Origin: Bacillota bacterium
GTDB lineage: Bacteria; Bacillota; Clostridia; Caldicoprobacterales; Xylanivirgaceae
Reading direction: 5' to 3'
Assembly: GCA_023621995.1 (NCBI GenBank)
Contig: JAMOAB010000149.1
Location: 1 to 58,297, forward strand
Length of the DNA stretch: 58,297 nucleotides
Shown: positions 1 through 9,079 of the stretch, one piece after another
Position numbering within the stretch: the stretch's first letter is position 1
Layout: each line of letters starts with the position of its first letter
Position numbers and translations under genes: made by a program
The notes under the pieces: generated by a model
What the model was told of the DNA's origin: nothing
The model's input: the letters and a program-made list of their open reading frames with translations, nothing else
Databases searched by the model: none

Positions 1-289
1 CCCCTGTAACTAACCCAGCCTGAGCTCCTCCATAGGAAGGAACTGTAGTATTCAACTGACTAAGTCTTGTACCATTTTCTATTAACATATCAATGTTTGG
101 AGTACTAGCTCCGGCTTTCTTTACATCTTCAAATAGCTTGTCTGACAGCCCATCTAATACTATGTGAAGCACATGTTTTTCGCCCTTTTCTTGCGCAGCA
201 TTTACTGTGGCAATTAAAAATCCATTGAATACTATATTAATGCACAACACAATGGCTAACATTAAAAATAATTTTCTTTTGAAATTCAT
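1..289 (-). CDS. Secreted phosphodiesterase/alkaline phosphatase superfamily protein, N-terminal part
   Basis: Reading leftwards from an ATG at 289, a reading frame runs off the window edge; only the first 96 residues are visible. Residues 1-32 form a Sec signal peptide (basic start, hydrophobic core, possible cleavage after VNA). Then HIVLDGLSD (Asp46) and, about 45 residues on, PSYGGAQAGLVTG match the first metal-binding Asp and the nucleophile loop of type I phosphodiesterase / nucleotide pyrophosphatase enzymes. The usual nucleophile Thr is not obvious in that loop, so catalysis is uncertain. A clean AGGAGGA site lies 7 bases upstream. It lies downstream of a sugar-type ABC importer and is the second enzyme of this superfamily in the locus, which suggests hydrolysis of phosphoesters outside the membrane (inference). 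Confidence 0.7.
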   Translation of the reverse strand, partial: MNFKRKLFLMLAIVLCINIVFNGFLIATVNAAQEKGEKHVLHIVLDGLSDKLFEDVKKAGASTPNIDMLIENGTRLSQLNTTVPSYGGAQAGLVTG

Positions 290-416
290 ATATATATCCT
301 CCTATAACTTGCTTCATTCCATTTCAATCTACAATATACTGGTTGTAGATATAGGAGTTTTATTTTTGTATAAACTTTTTCTTGTAAACACTGCATTCAT
401 ATAGCCATAAATAAAA

Positions 417-1922
417 TCATATTATGTACTGTTTATTTTGATATTTTGTAAGCATATCTACTCCCCAGTCCACCATGCCCACTGCTTCTAACGAATGGGC
501 ATCGCTACCTAAACTCACTGGAATAGAATGATCTTTAAGTTTTCTAATAACCTTTTCTCTGGGAGATTGAGTTATACAATGAAGTTCCAACGCTTTGCCA
601 GAAATTTTTAAAGCATCTATAAGCTTATCTATGTATTCATCATCAAAGTATTTATCAGCAATATTCCTAGACAATTCCTGCCTCTCATCAAATGTAGTTG
701 TGTTTGGAATTAGCATTTTACCATATGGTAGATAGCTCTCACTATGACCTAATATGTCACCTTCACCTCTTGCCATGTTTATAACTTTTTCTTTATATGC
801 CTCCCAATATTCCCCATCAAAATATTTGCCGGGAATAATCTCCCCATTATATTCTATATAATGGGGACTGGTTATTATTACATCACATTCCTTTAAAACA
901 GCATCACTCAAACGCAGATTCCCATAAAAATCTGTACACGTTTCAACTCCACACATGGCTTTTTGCCCTATCTTTGAAGCATATTCTCGAATTCTAAAAA
1001 AATGTTCTATAAGCTCTATTTCTGTTATGCTACTTATATCCTCGTTGGGATCATATTTATCAAAATGATCGGTAATAGCTATACAATCTAATTTTAAATT
1101 CTTTGCCCTATCTAATACTTCCCTATAACTACCTTCTCCATCTGAAAAATTAGTATGGACGTGATAGTCAACTTTTTTTATCATATTATCAGCCCTTAAC
1201 AGGTTGTAAGCATCATAATACTGACTGGAAAACTTGGCTATCGCTATGGGCAATGTCCTAAGTTCATCGCGATTTACTACCAATAATGGCCACTGAAATG
1301 CATTCCAACTGGCTATAAACTTATTAATTGTCACAACTGCAATTATAGGTTTTACAAGGGGAAGTATCAGTTTCCTAAATATATAAAATTCTCCTGCTCC
1401 ATCTATTCGCGCTGCTTCTATAAGAGAAGTAGGTATTGTCATCATAAAATTTCTCATCAAAAATATACTGAAAACATCGGCCATACCAGGAATTATGAGC
1501 CCAAAATAGGTATCTATTGCCTTTACCTTGTATGTCAATATATATAAGGGAATTATAGTTGCAACCCACGGAATCATTGTAGTAGACAATACCAATGTAA
1601 ACAAGAATTTTTTCCCCTTAAAATCATATTTAGCAAAGCCATACCCTGCCAATGTAACTATTAAGAGATTCATCAAAACTTGTATAACAGTGACAAAAAT
1701 ACTATTTAGGTAATAACGGCCAAAATTGGCCCGTTCAAATAGCTCTCTAAAATTATCCAATGTAAATTCCCTTGGCAAGATCTTAGGAGGTATTAAATAG
1801 AATTCATCTATACGCTTAAACGAGGAAAATATCATCCATACAAAGGGTACTACCACAAAAAGAGAGCCTATACACAATAAAATTATAGTTATAACTTTCT
1901 TTGCTATCTTATTTTTATTCAT
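417..1922 (-). CDS. MalG-type ABC permease fused to a PHP-domain phosphoesterase
   Basis: One 501-residue frame holds two proteins. Residues 1-246 are a carbohydrate-type inner-membrane permease with the EAA loop ([20 protein letters not shown]) contacting the ATPase. The match stops at AYNLL, just before the last transmembrane helix that MalG proteins (about 275 residues) carry. Residues 247-501 are a full PHP domain of the histidinol-phosphatase type: [35 protein letters not shown] and GSDAH supply the metal ligands. The PHP part begins with its own Met at 1184, with AAGGG 8 bases upstream, so it may also be made alone. The likely origin is a deletion that removed the end of malG and the start of the PHP leader, leaving the frame open. 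The permease may be impaired; the PHP enzyme looks intact. Confidence 0.85.
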   Translation of the reverse strand: MNKNKIAKKVITIILLCIGSLFVVVPFVWMIFSSFKRIDEFYLIPPKILPREFTLDNFRELFERANFGRYYLNSIFVTVIQVLMNLLIVTLAGYGFAKYDFKGKKFLFTLVLSTTMIPWVATIIPLYILTYKVKAIDTYFGLIIPGMADVFSIFLMRNFMMTIPTSLIEAARIDGAGEFYIFRKLILPLVKPIIAVVTINKFIASWNAFQWPLLVVNRDELRTLPIAIAKFSSQYYDAYNLLRADNMIKKVDYHVHTNFSDGEGSYREVLDRAKNLKLDCIAITDHFDKYDPNEDISSITEIELIEHFFRIREYASKIGQKAMCGVETCTDFYGNLRLSDAVLKECDVIITSPHYIEYNGEIIPGKYFDGEYWEAYKEKVINMARGEGDILGHSESYLPYGKMLIPNTTTFDERQELSRNIADKYFDDEYIDKLIDALKISGKALELHCITQSPREKVIRKLKDHSIPVSLGSDAHSLEAVGMVDWGVDMLTKYQNKQYII

Positions 1923-1938
1923 TTAATACTGCCCTCCC

Positions 1939-2844
1939 TTAATCATTGTCTACCTCCAAGAGTCTATATTGCAATAATGTTACAATCAATATTACTATAA
2001 ATAGTAAAAATGATGCCGCACTAGCGTACCCCATCTCAGAACTCATGAATCCCTTTTCATATATATAATTTACAACTGTATATGTGCTCTTTAAAGGCCC
2101 TTGAAGCATGTAAGTCTCTTGGAATATCATAAATACTCCTATCACCCCTGTTATAGCCAGATACATATTCGCCGGTCTCAATAAAGGAAAAGTAATATAC
2201 CGGAATTTCTGCCATCCATTTGCACCATCTATGTCAGCAGCTTCTATAAGACTTTGGGGAACATCTTTAAGTCCTGCAAGATATATGAGCATTGCTGCAC
2301 CTGCATTTTTCCATACTCTAAAGATGATAACTGACATAACTGCTGTTTTGGCATCAGATACCCATCCTATACTGGGAAGACCTATTGCATTTAGAATACT
2401 ATTAAAAAGACCAAACGTAGGTTGAAAGAACCAGTCGAATAAAATTGCAGCAGCTACTGTTGATGTAATAACTGGAGAATAATATATGACTCTAAATACC
2501 GTCATACCTTTGTACTCGTTATTCAAAAGTAATGCAATTATTAGGCCTACTGCCATAACTATAGGTACTGAAATAAAAAACTTAGCCATCACTATAAGGG
2601 AATGTTTGAAAGTTGGATCTTTGAATAACCGTCTGTAGTTGTCTAATCCTACAAAATCCATCTTAGGGCTAAGAGCACTCCAGTCACTGAAACTTATAGG
2701 CAATGCCATTATGGCAGGTATTAATGTAACAGCTGCTAAGTATATCATGGCCGGTGCAATAAACAAATAGGGAGCTACCTGGAACTTCTTAGGCTGCTTA
2801 TATTGGGGACTTTTATTGGTTGCTTGGGATGGATTACTAGCCAT
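1939..2844 (-). CDS. MalF/UgpA-type sugar ABC transporter permease
   Basis: 301 residues, typical for the first permease of a carbohydrate (CUT1) importer. Six hydrophobic segments follow a short polar N-terminus; the EAA motif (EAADIDGANGWQKFRYITFP) near residue 200 is the cytoplasmic loop that docks on the ATPase. AAGGAGGT lies 7 bases before the ATG. It sits between the solute-binding lipoprotein and the permease-PHP fusion (16-base gap), so the three are one transcript. No ATPase gene is present in the locus; such importers often share a MsmX-type ATPase encoded elsewhere. The substrate cannot be read from the sequence; sugar or a sugar/glycerol phosphoester is plausible from the neighbours. 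Confidence 0.85.
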   Translation of the reverse strand: MASNPSQATNKSPQYKQPKKFQVAPYLFIAPAMIYLAAVTLIPAIMALPISFSDWSALSPKMDFVGLDNYRRLFKDPTFKHSLIVMAKFFISVPIVMAVGLIIALLLNNEYKGMTVFRVIYYSPVITSTVAAAILFDWFFQPTFGLFNSILNAIGLPSIGWVSDAKTAVMSVIIFRVWKNAGAAMLIYLAGLKDVPQSLIEAADIDGANGWQKFRYITFPLLRPANMYLAITGVIGVFMIFQETYMLQGPLKSTYTVVNYIYEKGFMSSEMGYASAASFLLFIVILIVTLLQYRLLEVDND

Positions 2845-2916
2845 ATAAATACCTCCTTGTGACTAACAGAGTAAAAATAAACTGAAAATTTCCACTCCCA
2901 TGAAATAAAACTTTCT

Positions 2917-2946
2917 GCATACAAGGTCCTAAAGGACCTTGTATGC
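2917..2946 (-). promoter_or_regulatory. Strong intergenic stem-loop between binding protein and permease genes
   Basis: A perfect 14-bp inverted repeat (arms 2917-2930 and 2933-2946, 2-base centre) lies between the stop of the lipoprotein gene and the permease start. No U-tract follows, so it is more likely an mRNA-stabilising or partial attenuation hairpin that raises binding-protein output relative to the permeases, as known for malE-malF. Confidence 0.6.
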
Positions 2947-2965
2947 AAAGTCATATCTTATTATT

Positions 2966-4309
2966 TTATTCTAAATCCTTGGCTATTTCGCTATTTAACT
3001 CCTGTTGTATATCTTGTAAAATATCCTCTATAGGATCATCTGTTAATATTAACCTTTCATACCCATTTTTCCATATTTCATAGGTAGATGGTAACTGTAA
3101 ATGACCTACATAAGAATCATCTAATGATGATAGCAATATTTCAAGTTGAGGATCTTCAGTTAGTTCCTCATCTTGTAGCAATGCTTTCCTTGCAGGCAAT
3201 TCGCCTGTCTGTTCAGTCCATCGTTTTTCTACATCTTCACTTCCTAAATATTCTATAAATTTCGTTCCCGCTTCTGCATTTGCTTTTGATGATAATACAT
3301 ATGCCCATGATGTAACTATTGTTGTATGTTTATCATCTTTAGCAGGTATAAGTCCAATACCTAGATCAACATTTGGTGCAGTTAATTTAAGGTTACCAAA
3401 CATAGCTGGATGTCCTAACATAATAGCTACTTTTTCTTGTCTGAATCCTGCCCAGTTTTTCATAAATTCTAAGTCATATACCTTATGTTCTTTGTATGCA
3501 TCTACCATAAATTTAATTGCCTCTACAGCATTTGGATCATCTGCAAATACGAAGTTTCCTTCATCATCCACCATTTCCCCACCATATTGGGCTATAATAG
3601 CTTCGACTTCTGGCGCATAACCTTTGGTTCCCCATCCAGATTGGATCATTGTGTCTCCTTCATGTTTTGTAAGTTTCTTTGCCCAATCTAGCAACTCATC
3701 CCATGTTTTAGGTCCGTTTTCAGCATCTAAACCTTCTTCTGCAACCAATTTCTTATTCCAATACATTACTATAGTCTGAACATCAGTAGGCAATCCATAA
3801 TATTTACCGTCTACATTTAAAGCATCTACAGTTGCAGGTACAAATTCATTCTCAATATCTGTGGCAGATAGTACACTCTCATCAAGCGGTTGTATAGAAT
3901 CGGATTTTACTAATCTTTTTACCATGCCTGATTGAACTTGCATTATATCTGGTGCTGAATCTGTTGCCAATGATGATATTAATTTTGTTGAATAGTCAGA
4001 CTCTGGTATAAACTCCATCTTAACTTTTATGTCTTCATTTTGCTCCATAAATTCGAATGCCAATGCCTTCATCATGTCATCCCTGGCTTGGCTACTATGT
4101 TGCCAGTAAGTAATTGTAGTTTCTTCTTCTTTTTCTTCTTTACTTTCTGTTTCTTTTTCGTCAGACTGATCAGTTGTTTCCCCTTGTTCTACATCTTTGT
4201 CGCCAGTTGTAACATCTCCACCTTCTTGATCTTTATTGCCACACCCTGTAAAGGCGACAACAAGCAATGTAAAACACAATAATAAACTAACAAATTTTAC
4301 CTTTCTCAT
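2966..4309 (-). CDS. Extracellular sugar-type solute-binding lipoprotein
   Basis: 447 residues. A lipoprotein signal (residues 1-23, lipobox AFTGC, Cys23 acylated) is followed by an acidic Glu/Asp/Thr-rich linker to about residue 66, then a family 1 solute-binding protein fold starting TITYWQH. Motifs of MalE-like proteins are present: YGLPTDVQTIVMYWNK, GPKTWDELLDWAKKL, and a C-terminal GELPARKALL. It is the receptor of the importer encoded downstream and would be anchored on the outer face of the membrane. AGAGGAGG precedes the ATG. The long acidic linker is a low-complexity tether. The ligand is unknown. Confidence 0.88.
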   Translation of the reverse strand: MRKVKFVSLLLCFTLLVVAFTGCGNKDQEGGDVTTGDKDVEQGETTDQSDEKETESKEEKEEETTITYWQHSSQARDDMMKALAFEFMEQNEDIKVKMEFIPESDYSTKLISSLATDSAPDIMQVQSGMVKRLVKSDSIQPLDESVLSATDIENEFVPATVDALNVDGKYYGLPTDVQTIVMYWNKKLVAEEGLDAENGPKTWDELLDWAKKLTKHEGDTMIQSGWGTKGYAPEVEAIIAQYGGEMVDDEGNFVFADDPNAVEAIKFMVDAYKEHKVYDLEFMKNWAGFRQEKVAIMLGHPAMFGNLKLTAPNVDLGIGLIPAKDDKHTTIVTSWAYVLSSKANAEAGTKFIEYLGSEDVEKRWTEQTGELPARKALLQDEELTEDPQLEILLSSLDDSYVGHLQLPSTYEIWKNGYERLILTDDPIEDILQDIQQELNSEIAKDLE

Positions 4310-4330
4310 TTTTAAACCTCCTCTTAAAGT

Positions 4331-4345
4331 TTCCCATTCTGGGAA
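4331..4345. promoter_or_regulatory. Short palindrome upstream of the binding-protein gene
   Basis: TTCCCA-N3-TGGGAA inverted repeat between the predicted promoter at 4353-4380 and the start of the lipoprotein gene. It could be a repressor site or a 5'-UTR hairpin. Confidence 0.35.
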
Positions 4346-4352
4346 GTACTGC

Positions 4353-4380
4353 TTTATATCAATGATCTGAAGATCATCAA
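4353..4380 (-). promoter_or_regulatory. Promoter of the sugar importer with operator in the spacer
   Basis: On the minus strand TTGATG (4375-4380), a 16-base spacer and TATAAA (4353-4358). A 16-bp palindrome, ATGATCTGAAGATCAT (4362-4377), fills the spacer. This is where a repressor such as the adjacent ROK protein would block RNA polymerase (inference). Confidence 0.5.
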
Positions 4381-4391
4381 TAACATTAAGG

Positions 4392-5573
4392 TTAAAACTC
4401 TATAGGGCTAAAAATCTTTTTCTCAAATACATCATTTGCCATTCCCATAAGAGCTGATTGGTTGCCCAATGTAGTATATTTTATGTCAACATCATCTTTG
4501 TATATATTAAGTGCAGTATTACGGCCTATTTCAAGGACTATACTCAAATAGTCCCATGTACATCTATTGAGGGGGCCTCCAATGACGATCAACTCTGGGT
4601 TTAACATATTTAAGATATTTGCAATACCTATTCCTAATATCTTTGCTTGTTCTTCTAAAACATGACGTGCTATATCGTCTCCATTATTAGACAGGGACAC
4701 TATATCTATTAGTCTGAACTCTTCATTTTTACTATGGGACATAGTCTTATACTTCTCTACAATATAGTCTTCTGATATTGTAGTACCAAGACAACCCCTA
4801 TTACCACATCTACATATGGGTCCATCTAAATCTATGGTCATATGTCCCAATTCAAAGCCCCCCATGCTACTGGGGCGAAACAATTTTCCATCTTTTATAT
4901 ATGACATGCCCACTCCATCTTCGACCATTATATAGGCAAAATTCCTATATTTCTTCCCTATACCAAAGTTATATTCTCCAAGTATGAGAGCATCAGTATC
5001 TTTAAATACAAAATAGTCCATATCATAGACCTCTGCTTTTAAAACCTCTACTATATCAAAATCTTTCACATTGAGTGGCGCTGAGTATAATATACAGCCA
5101 TCTTCTCCTATAATACCAGGAGCACTAATTCCTACACCGGCAATATTATATTTTATATCACCATATGTATTAAAGATATCTTCAATACACTGTCTTAGAA
5201 CAGTTGTGACACTATGTGTCCCTTTGATAGGACATTTTATATCATATTCTTCTACTATATTACATTCTAGATCTACCAGCGCACATATGGCCCCCTTGGG
5301 TTTTAAAATAACTGATATGGCATATCGGGCATTGGGGTTTATACCCAGCATAACCGGTCTTCTTCCTCCACTGGACTCTCCTATACCCAATTCTAAAACT
5401 AAATTTTTCTCTATAAGTTCAGATGTTATAAGTGATACTGTAGTGGGACTTAACTTGGTATATTCAGTCAGTTCAGCTCTTGATACCATATTGTTTTTAC
5501 GAATATAGTTGAGAACCATCTGTCTGTTTAATTTTTTTAACATCTCCTGATTTGCTTTTTTTACTCTTCCCAT
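4392..5573 (-). CDS. ROK-family (XylR/NagC-type) transcriptional repressor
   Basis: 393 residues. The N-terminal 70 residues are a winged helix-turn-helix (VSRAELTEYTKLSPTTVSLI), followed by a ROK sugar-kinase-like domain. The zinc-binding ROK signature is present (CRCGNRGCLG) with the ELGH motif just before it. The N-terminal ATP-phosphate motif of true ROK kinases is degraded, so it is a regulator rather than a kinase. Repressors of this type release DNA on binding a sugar or sugar phosphate. It lies directly upstream of the importer and probably acts on the palindrome within the promoter at 4353-4380. GAAGAGGTG precedes the ATG. Confidence 0.88.
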   Translation of the reverse strand: MGRVKKANQEMLKKLNRQMVLNYIRKNNMVSRAELTEYTKLSPTTVSLITSELIEKNLVLELGIGESSGGRRPVMLGINPNARYAISVILKPKGAICALVDLECNIVEEYDIKCPIKGTHSVTTVLRQCIEDIFNTYGDIKYNIAGVGISAPGIIGEDGCILYSAPLNVKDFDIVEVLKAEVYDMDYFVFKDTDALILGEYNFGIGKKYRNFAYIMVEDGVGMSYIKDGKLFRPSSMGGFELGHMTIDLDGPICRCGNRGCLGTTISEDYIVEKYKTMSHSKNEEFRLIDIVSLSNNGDDIARHVLEEQAKILGIGIANILNMLNPELIVIGGPLNRCTWDYLSIVLEIGRNTALNIYKDDVDIKYTTLGNQSALMGMANDVFEKKIFSPIEF

Positions 5574-5611
5574 AACACCTCTTCTTCCTTTTGCATTGGC
5601 TAAAACTTTTT

Positions 5612-6850
5612 CTACCTAATATTAGCCAATATATTAGTTAAAATTCTACCTGTAGCATTCTTAGGTAAGGGTATATCCATTGCATAACATATAGTGGGAA
5701 TAAAGTCTATATTATAGACCCTATCACTATATACAACGTTTCTTTTAAAGTCTGGTCCACTTAGAACTGCAAATATGTGTTGTGCTTTATCGTTAAGAGA
5801 ATCATGATTGGCCTTAAGTGTATAATGTCTATTCCTTTTAGTACTAAAATGATGGGGCGGAAATGGGGATATCAATATATCTGCAAAGAAATTTGCTGTT
5901 CCCCGCTCTTCCAGCTCCCTCTTAGTCATACATTTTTCAACAACATTCACTTTCTCTATTTCTCTCTTTATACAATCTAATTTTCTGTCTTCCATAGGTT
6001 CTCTAAAGTATAGCTGTAGTTGTATACTTGTTCCAACCATAATCACATCCCAATCTTCAGGTGGCAGCTCCCCTACATCAAGGGATAAAATCTTTTCAAA
6101 TCCCATATCTTCTAAAATCTCTATTATTCGATAGGTTTGCCCCTTACCTGTAAACGAAACCATACCATGATCAGTGGTCAAAAGTATGTTGGTTCTTTCA
6201 TATATGCCTAATTCATTAAGAAATTCTATAAATTCACCTAAACCTGCATCCATTTCTATCAAATGGGATATGACATTTTCAATGCGCCTTTTTTCAGAAA
6301 AGGCCTTAAACTTACCCCTGCCATACAATCTATTGTGTCCTATAGTATCTAGATCATCCATATAGATAAATAAGACCTTGGGCTTACATTCCATATTATT
6401 GCCTTTTAATATGGCCTTCGCCTCTTCAAATCTTTTACTATAATCTCCTTCTGGTTGTATATATAGATGACGTGTATTATTGCGATCTGCTCCTCTTCCC
6501 TCTAGAGTAAATTGTTGTATTGAGGCAAAACATATATTTTCCTCAGCTAATACCTCCCCTATGGTTTGACCTTCATTTGACCTCTTGCAAAGTACTACTT
6601 CATTTTTCCCTCTATCAAAATATTTATAGACATTTTTAGTTACATTAGAATATGCACCAGTAACTATGGCAGTTTGCATAGGACAAGTAATGGACGGTAT
6701 GCCTGTATAAGCGTCTGTAAATAATACACCATTCCTAGCTAGGGAATTTATATAGGGTGTACCCTTATATGGATATTCATTGGCTAATTTATAGTAATAA
6801 TAGCCAAATCCATCCCAGTTTATATATATAAAATACCTAGAACTGTCCAT
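5612..6850 (-). CDS. Type I phosphodiesterase/nucleotide pyrophosphatase family protein, cytoplasmic
   Basis: 412 residues from the ATG at 6850 (AGGGTGG 4 bases upstream; a TTG one codon earlier is too close to it). Counting from that TTG, the first metal Asp is in NWDGFG (residue 14) and the probable nucleophile is Thr56 in SITCPMQ, followed by VTG. Further metal ligands lie in DDLDTIGH, TTDHGM and near NHDSLND. There is no signal peptide, so it acts in the cytosol. The substrate is probably a phosphodiester or pyrophosphate brought in by the neighbouring importer (inference). With the secreted relative at the left edge and the PHP enzyme, three phosphoesterase-type proteins surround one transporter. 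The ROK repressor gene follows after a short gap and is probably co-transcribed. Confidence 0.8.
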   Translation of the reverse strand: MDSSRYFIYINWDGFGYYYYKLANEYPYKGTPYINSLARNGVLFTDAYTGIPSITCPMQTAIVTGAYSNVTKNVYKYFDRGKNEVVLCKRSNEGQTIGEVLAEENICFASIQQFTLEGRGADRNNTRHLYIQPEGDYSKRFEEAKAILKGNNMECKPKVLFIYMDDLDTIGHNRLYGRGKFKAFSEKRRIENVISHLIEMDAGLGEFIEFLNELGIYERTNILLTTDHGMVSFTGKGQTYRIIEILEDMGFEKILSLDVGELPPEDWDVIMVGTSIQLQLYFREPMEDRKLDCIKREIEKVNVVEKCMTKRELEERGTANFFADILISPFPPHHFSTKRNRHYTLKANHDSLNDKAQHIFAVLSGPDFKRNVVYSDRVYNIDFIPTICYAMDIPLPKNATGRILTNILANIR

Positions 6851-7044
6851 CAAACCACCCTAACTTATTCCAGTGGAAAAAGTAAGTCTATATAGAGTAT
6901 AACTTTAATAGTCAAGGATTGCAATATTTTTTACCTCTAGAAACACATAATGTGCAGCTATAAAAGATGTTTATTGTAGGTTTACTCGTGTTTACTGCTA
7001 TTTTGTCTGTTTTTTTACCTTATCTATATATGTCCCAATTAGCA

Positions 7045-7078
7045 TAAAAAAACAGCATGTAATCTTTTCACATGCTGC
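7045..7078 (-). terminator. Rho-independent terminator after the opp operon
   Basis: On the minus strand, CAGCATGT, a 9-base loop and ACATGCTG are followed by seven T. It lies just past the oppF stop codon. Confidence 0.85.
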
Positions 7079-7085
7079 TTTGTTT

Positions 7086-8054
7086 TTACTTATTATATAG
7101 ATAACATGAAACAAAATGCCCATCACCTTGATCTACAAGCTCCGGCGTCTTTTCCCTACATATGGGCATTACATGTTGACATCTACCCTGAAACTTACAC
7201 CCTTCAGGAGGATTGATTGGGCTTGGCACATCTCCAGATAAAAATATTCTCTTTCTACTAGCCTCCACTTCAGGATCAGGGATAGGTATGGCAGACATGA
7301 GAGCCTGTGTATATGGATGGAGGGCATTTTTGTATAGCTCTTTACTTGGTGCCAACTCCACTATTGCACCAAGGTACATAACCGCCACTCTATCACTTAT
7401 ATGCTTGACCATACTAAGATCATGTGCAATAAACAGGTAGGTGAGGCCTAAACTCTCCTGCAACTCCTCCAAAAGGTTTACCACCTGTGCCTGTATGGAC
7501 ACATCAAGGGCAGATATTGGTTCATCGCATACAATAAACTCTGGTTCTATTGCAAGGGCCCTTGCAATCCCTATACGCTGCCTCTGTCCACCACTAAACT
7601 CATGGGGAAATCGGTTGGCATGTTCCTCATTTAGCCCTACCATGGACAATAATTCATATATCCTTGCCTGTCTATCACTTCCCCTATATAGCTTATGAAT
7701 ATCTATTCCTTCGGCTATGATATCTGCAACTGTCATACGGGGGTTGAGTGATGCATAAGGATCTTGGAATATCATCTGCACTTTTTTAGTATAATTTTGG
7801 GCCTCTTTTCTATCAAGTTCAGTTATATCCTTACCATCATAATAGATAGAACCTGCAGTAGGTTCATACAATTTTGTTATAACCCGACCTGTAGTAGATT
7901 TACCACATCCACTCTCGCCTACTAAACCGAATGTTTCACCTTTATATATATTAAACGATATATCATCAATAGCTTTCAAAGTCTGTCTAGGACCTACATT
8001 AAAGTATTTCTTGAGATTTTTAACCTCCAACAGAGGTTTCTTGCCACTATTCAA
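7086..8054 (-). CDS. oppF: Oligopeptide ABC transporter ATPase OppF
   Basis: 322 residues with the full nucleotide-binding set: Walker A GESGCGKST, signature FSGGQRQRIGIARAL, Walker B FIVCDEPISALD and the switch His in FIAHDLS. The C-terminal Opp/Dpp extension contains CKFQGRCQHVMPIC, a Cys cluster that can hold an iron-sulfur centre in this family. It pairs with OppD on the inner face of the membrane to energise peptide uptake. The start is a TTG that overlaps the end of oppD by 8 bases, with AGGAGG 8 bases upstream. Last gene of the operon, followed by the terminator. Confidence 0.9.
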   Translation of the reverse strand: MNSGKKPLLEVKNLKKYFNVGPRQTLKAIDDISFNIYKGETFGLVGESGCGKSTTGRVITKLYEPTAGSIYYDGKDITELDRKEAQNYTKKVQMIFQDPYASLNPRMTVADIIAEGIDIHKLYRGSDRQARIYELLSMVGLNEEHANRFPHEFSGGQRQRIGIARALAIEPEFIVCDEPISALDVSIQAQVVNLLEELQESLGLTYLFIAHDLSMVKHISDRVAVMYLGAIVELAPSKELYKNALHPYTQALMSAIPIPDPEVEASRKRIFLSGDVPSPINPPEGCKFQGRCQHVMPICREKTPELVDQGDGHFVSCYLYNK

Positions 8055-9066
8055 TTTTCATACCTCCTAATGGTCTCTCTACTTTAGGAGCATCAGGATG
8101 GGTGAGCCAACATGACACCTTATGGGTCTTTGAACAGCTCGTCATCTCTGGATGTTGCTCTTTGCATATGACCATCGCATATTTACATCTGTCTGCAAAA
8201 GGACAACCCTTAGGGGGATCCAACAGATCAGGTGGTGTACCTGGTATTGGTACTAGAGGTTTATCTTCTGCCATGTCAAGACGGGGCACCGATTCTAAAA
8301 GTCCCCAAGTATACGGATGATATGGGTCATAGAATATTTCATTTAAAGTTCCTGACTCCACAATTTCACCTGCATACATAACGTTTACCCTATCGGCAAT
8401 ATCAGCAACCACACCTAAATCATGTGTTATTAATATTATTGATGTATTCATCTTCTTCTGAATCGCCTTCATGAGATCTATTATCTGAGCCTGTATCGTC
8501 ACATCAAGGGCCGTTGTAGGCTCGTCAGCTATGAGGAGCATGGGGTTACAAGCAATCGCTATGGCTATCATCACCCTCTGCCTCATTCCACCGCTAAATT
8601 GATGGGGATAGTTATTAGCCCTCTTTCTTGCATTAGGTATCTCAACTAATTCAAGAATCCTTATAGCCTCTTCAAAGGCCTCCTTTTTCGATACATCCTT
8701 ATGACGCATAATCCCCTCCATTATCTGTTGGGAAATGGTCATAGTCGGATTTAAAGAGGTCATGGGATCTTGGAAAATCATTCCCATCTTTGAACCACGT
8801 ACCTCATTCATCTGTTTCTCGCTTAAGCTTATAATATCTATGCCATCAAATATTATACTGCCTTCTTTTATCTTGCCTGGAGGTGAAGGAATCAGCCTCA
8901 TTAGAGAGTGGACAGTTACACTTTTCCCACAGCCTGACTCTCCCACAATTGCAAGAGTCTCTCCTTTATTTACATGGAAGCTTACACCCCTCACCGCCTG
9001 CACTTCACCTGCATAGGTAAAAAACGAAACTTTAAGATCATTAACTTCTAATAATTTTTCTGCCAT
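8047..9066 (-). CDS. oppD: Oligopeptide ABC transporter ATPase OppD
   Basis: 339 residues from the ATG at 9066 (MAEKLLEVNDLKV), chosen over an in-frame start 42 bases upstream because AAGGTAGGTG precedes it and overlap with oppC is avoided. Walker A GESGCGKSV, signature FSGGMRQRVMIAIAI, Walker B LLIADEPTTALD and ITHDLG are intact. The C-terminal CPFADRCKYAMVIC is the Opp/Dpp Cys cluster. It forms the ATPase pair with OppF. Confidence 0.9.
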   Translation of the reverse strand: MAEKLLEVNDLKVSFFTYAGEVQAVRGVSFHVNKGETLAIVGESGCGKSVTVHSLMRLIPSPPGKIKEGSIIFDGIDIISLSEKQMNEVRGSKMGMIFQDPMTSLNPTMTISQQIMEGIMRHKDVSKKEAFEEAIRILELVEIPNARKRANNYPHQFSGGMRQRVMIAIAIACNPMLLIADEPTTALDVTIQAQIIDLMKAIQKKMNTSIILITHDLGVVADIADRVNVMYAGEIVESGTLNEIFYDPYHPYTWGLLESVPRLDMAEDKPLVPIPGTPPDLLDPPKGCPFADRCKYAMVICKEQHPEMTSCSKTHKVSCWLTHPDAPKVERPLGGMKIE

Positions 9067-9079
9067 GTCTACACCTACC

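Noticed and set aside
327-350. Stem ATCTACAA-N8-TTGTAGAT considered as terminator of the permease-PHP gene
   Set aside because: No T-tract on the minus strand and close to the next start; not specific enough.
207-404. 65-codon plus-strand frame at the left end
   Set aside because: Overlaps the signal peptide of the minus-strand phosphodiesterase and has no start signal.
5071-5508. 145-codon plus-strand frame inside the ROK gene
   Set aside because: Antisense to a clear regulator; no ribosome binding site and no recognisable domain.
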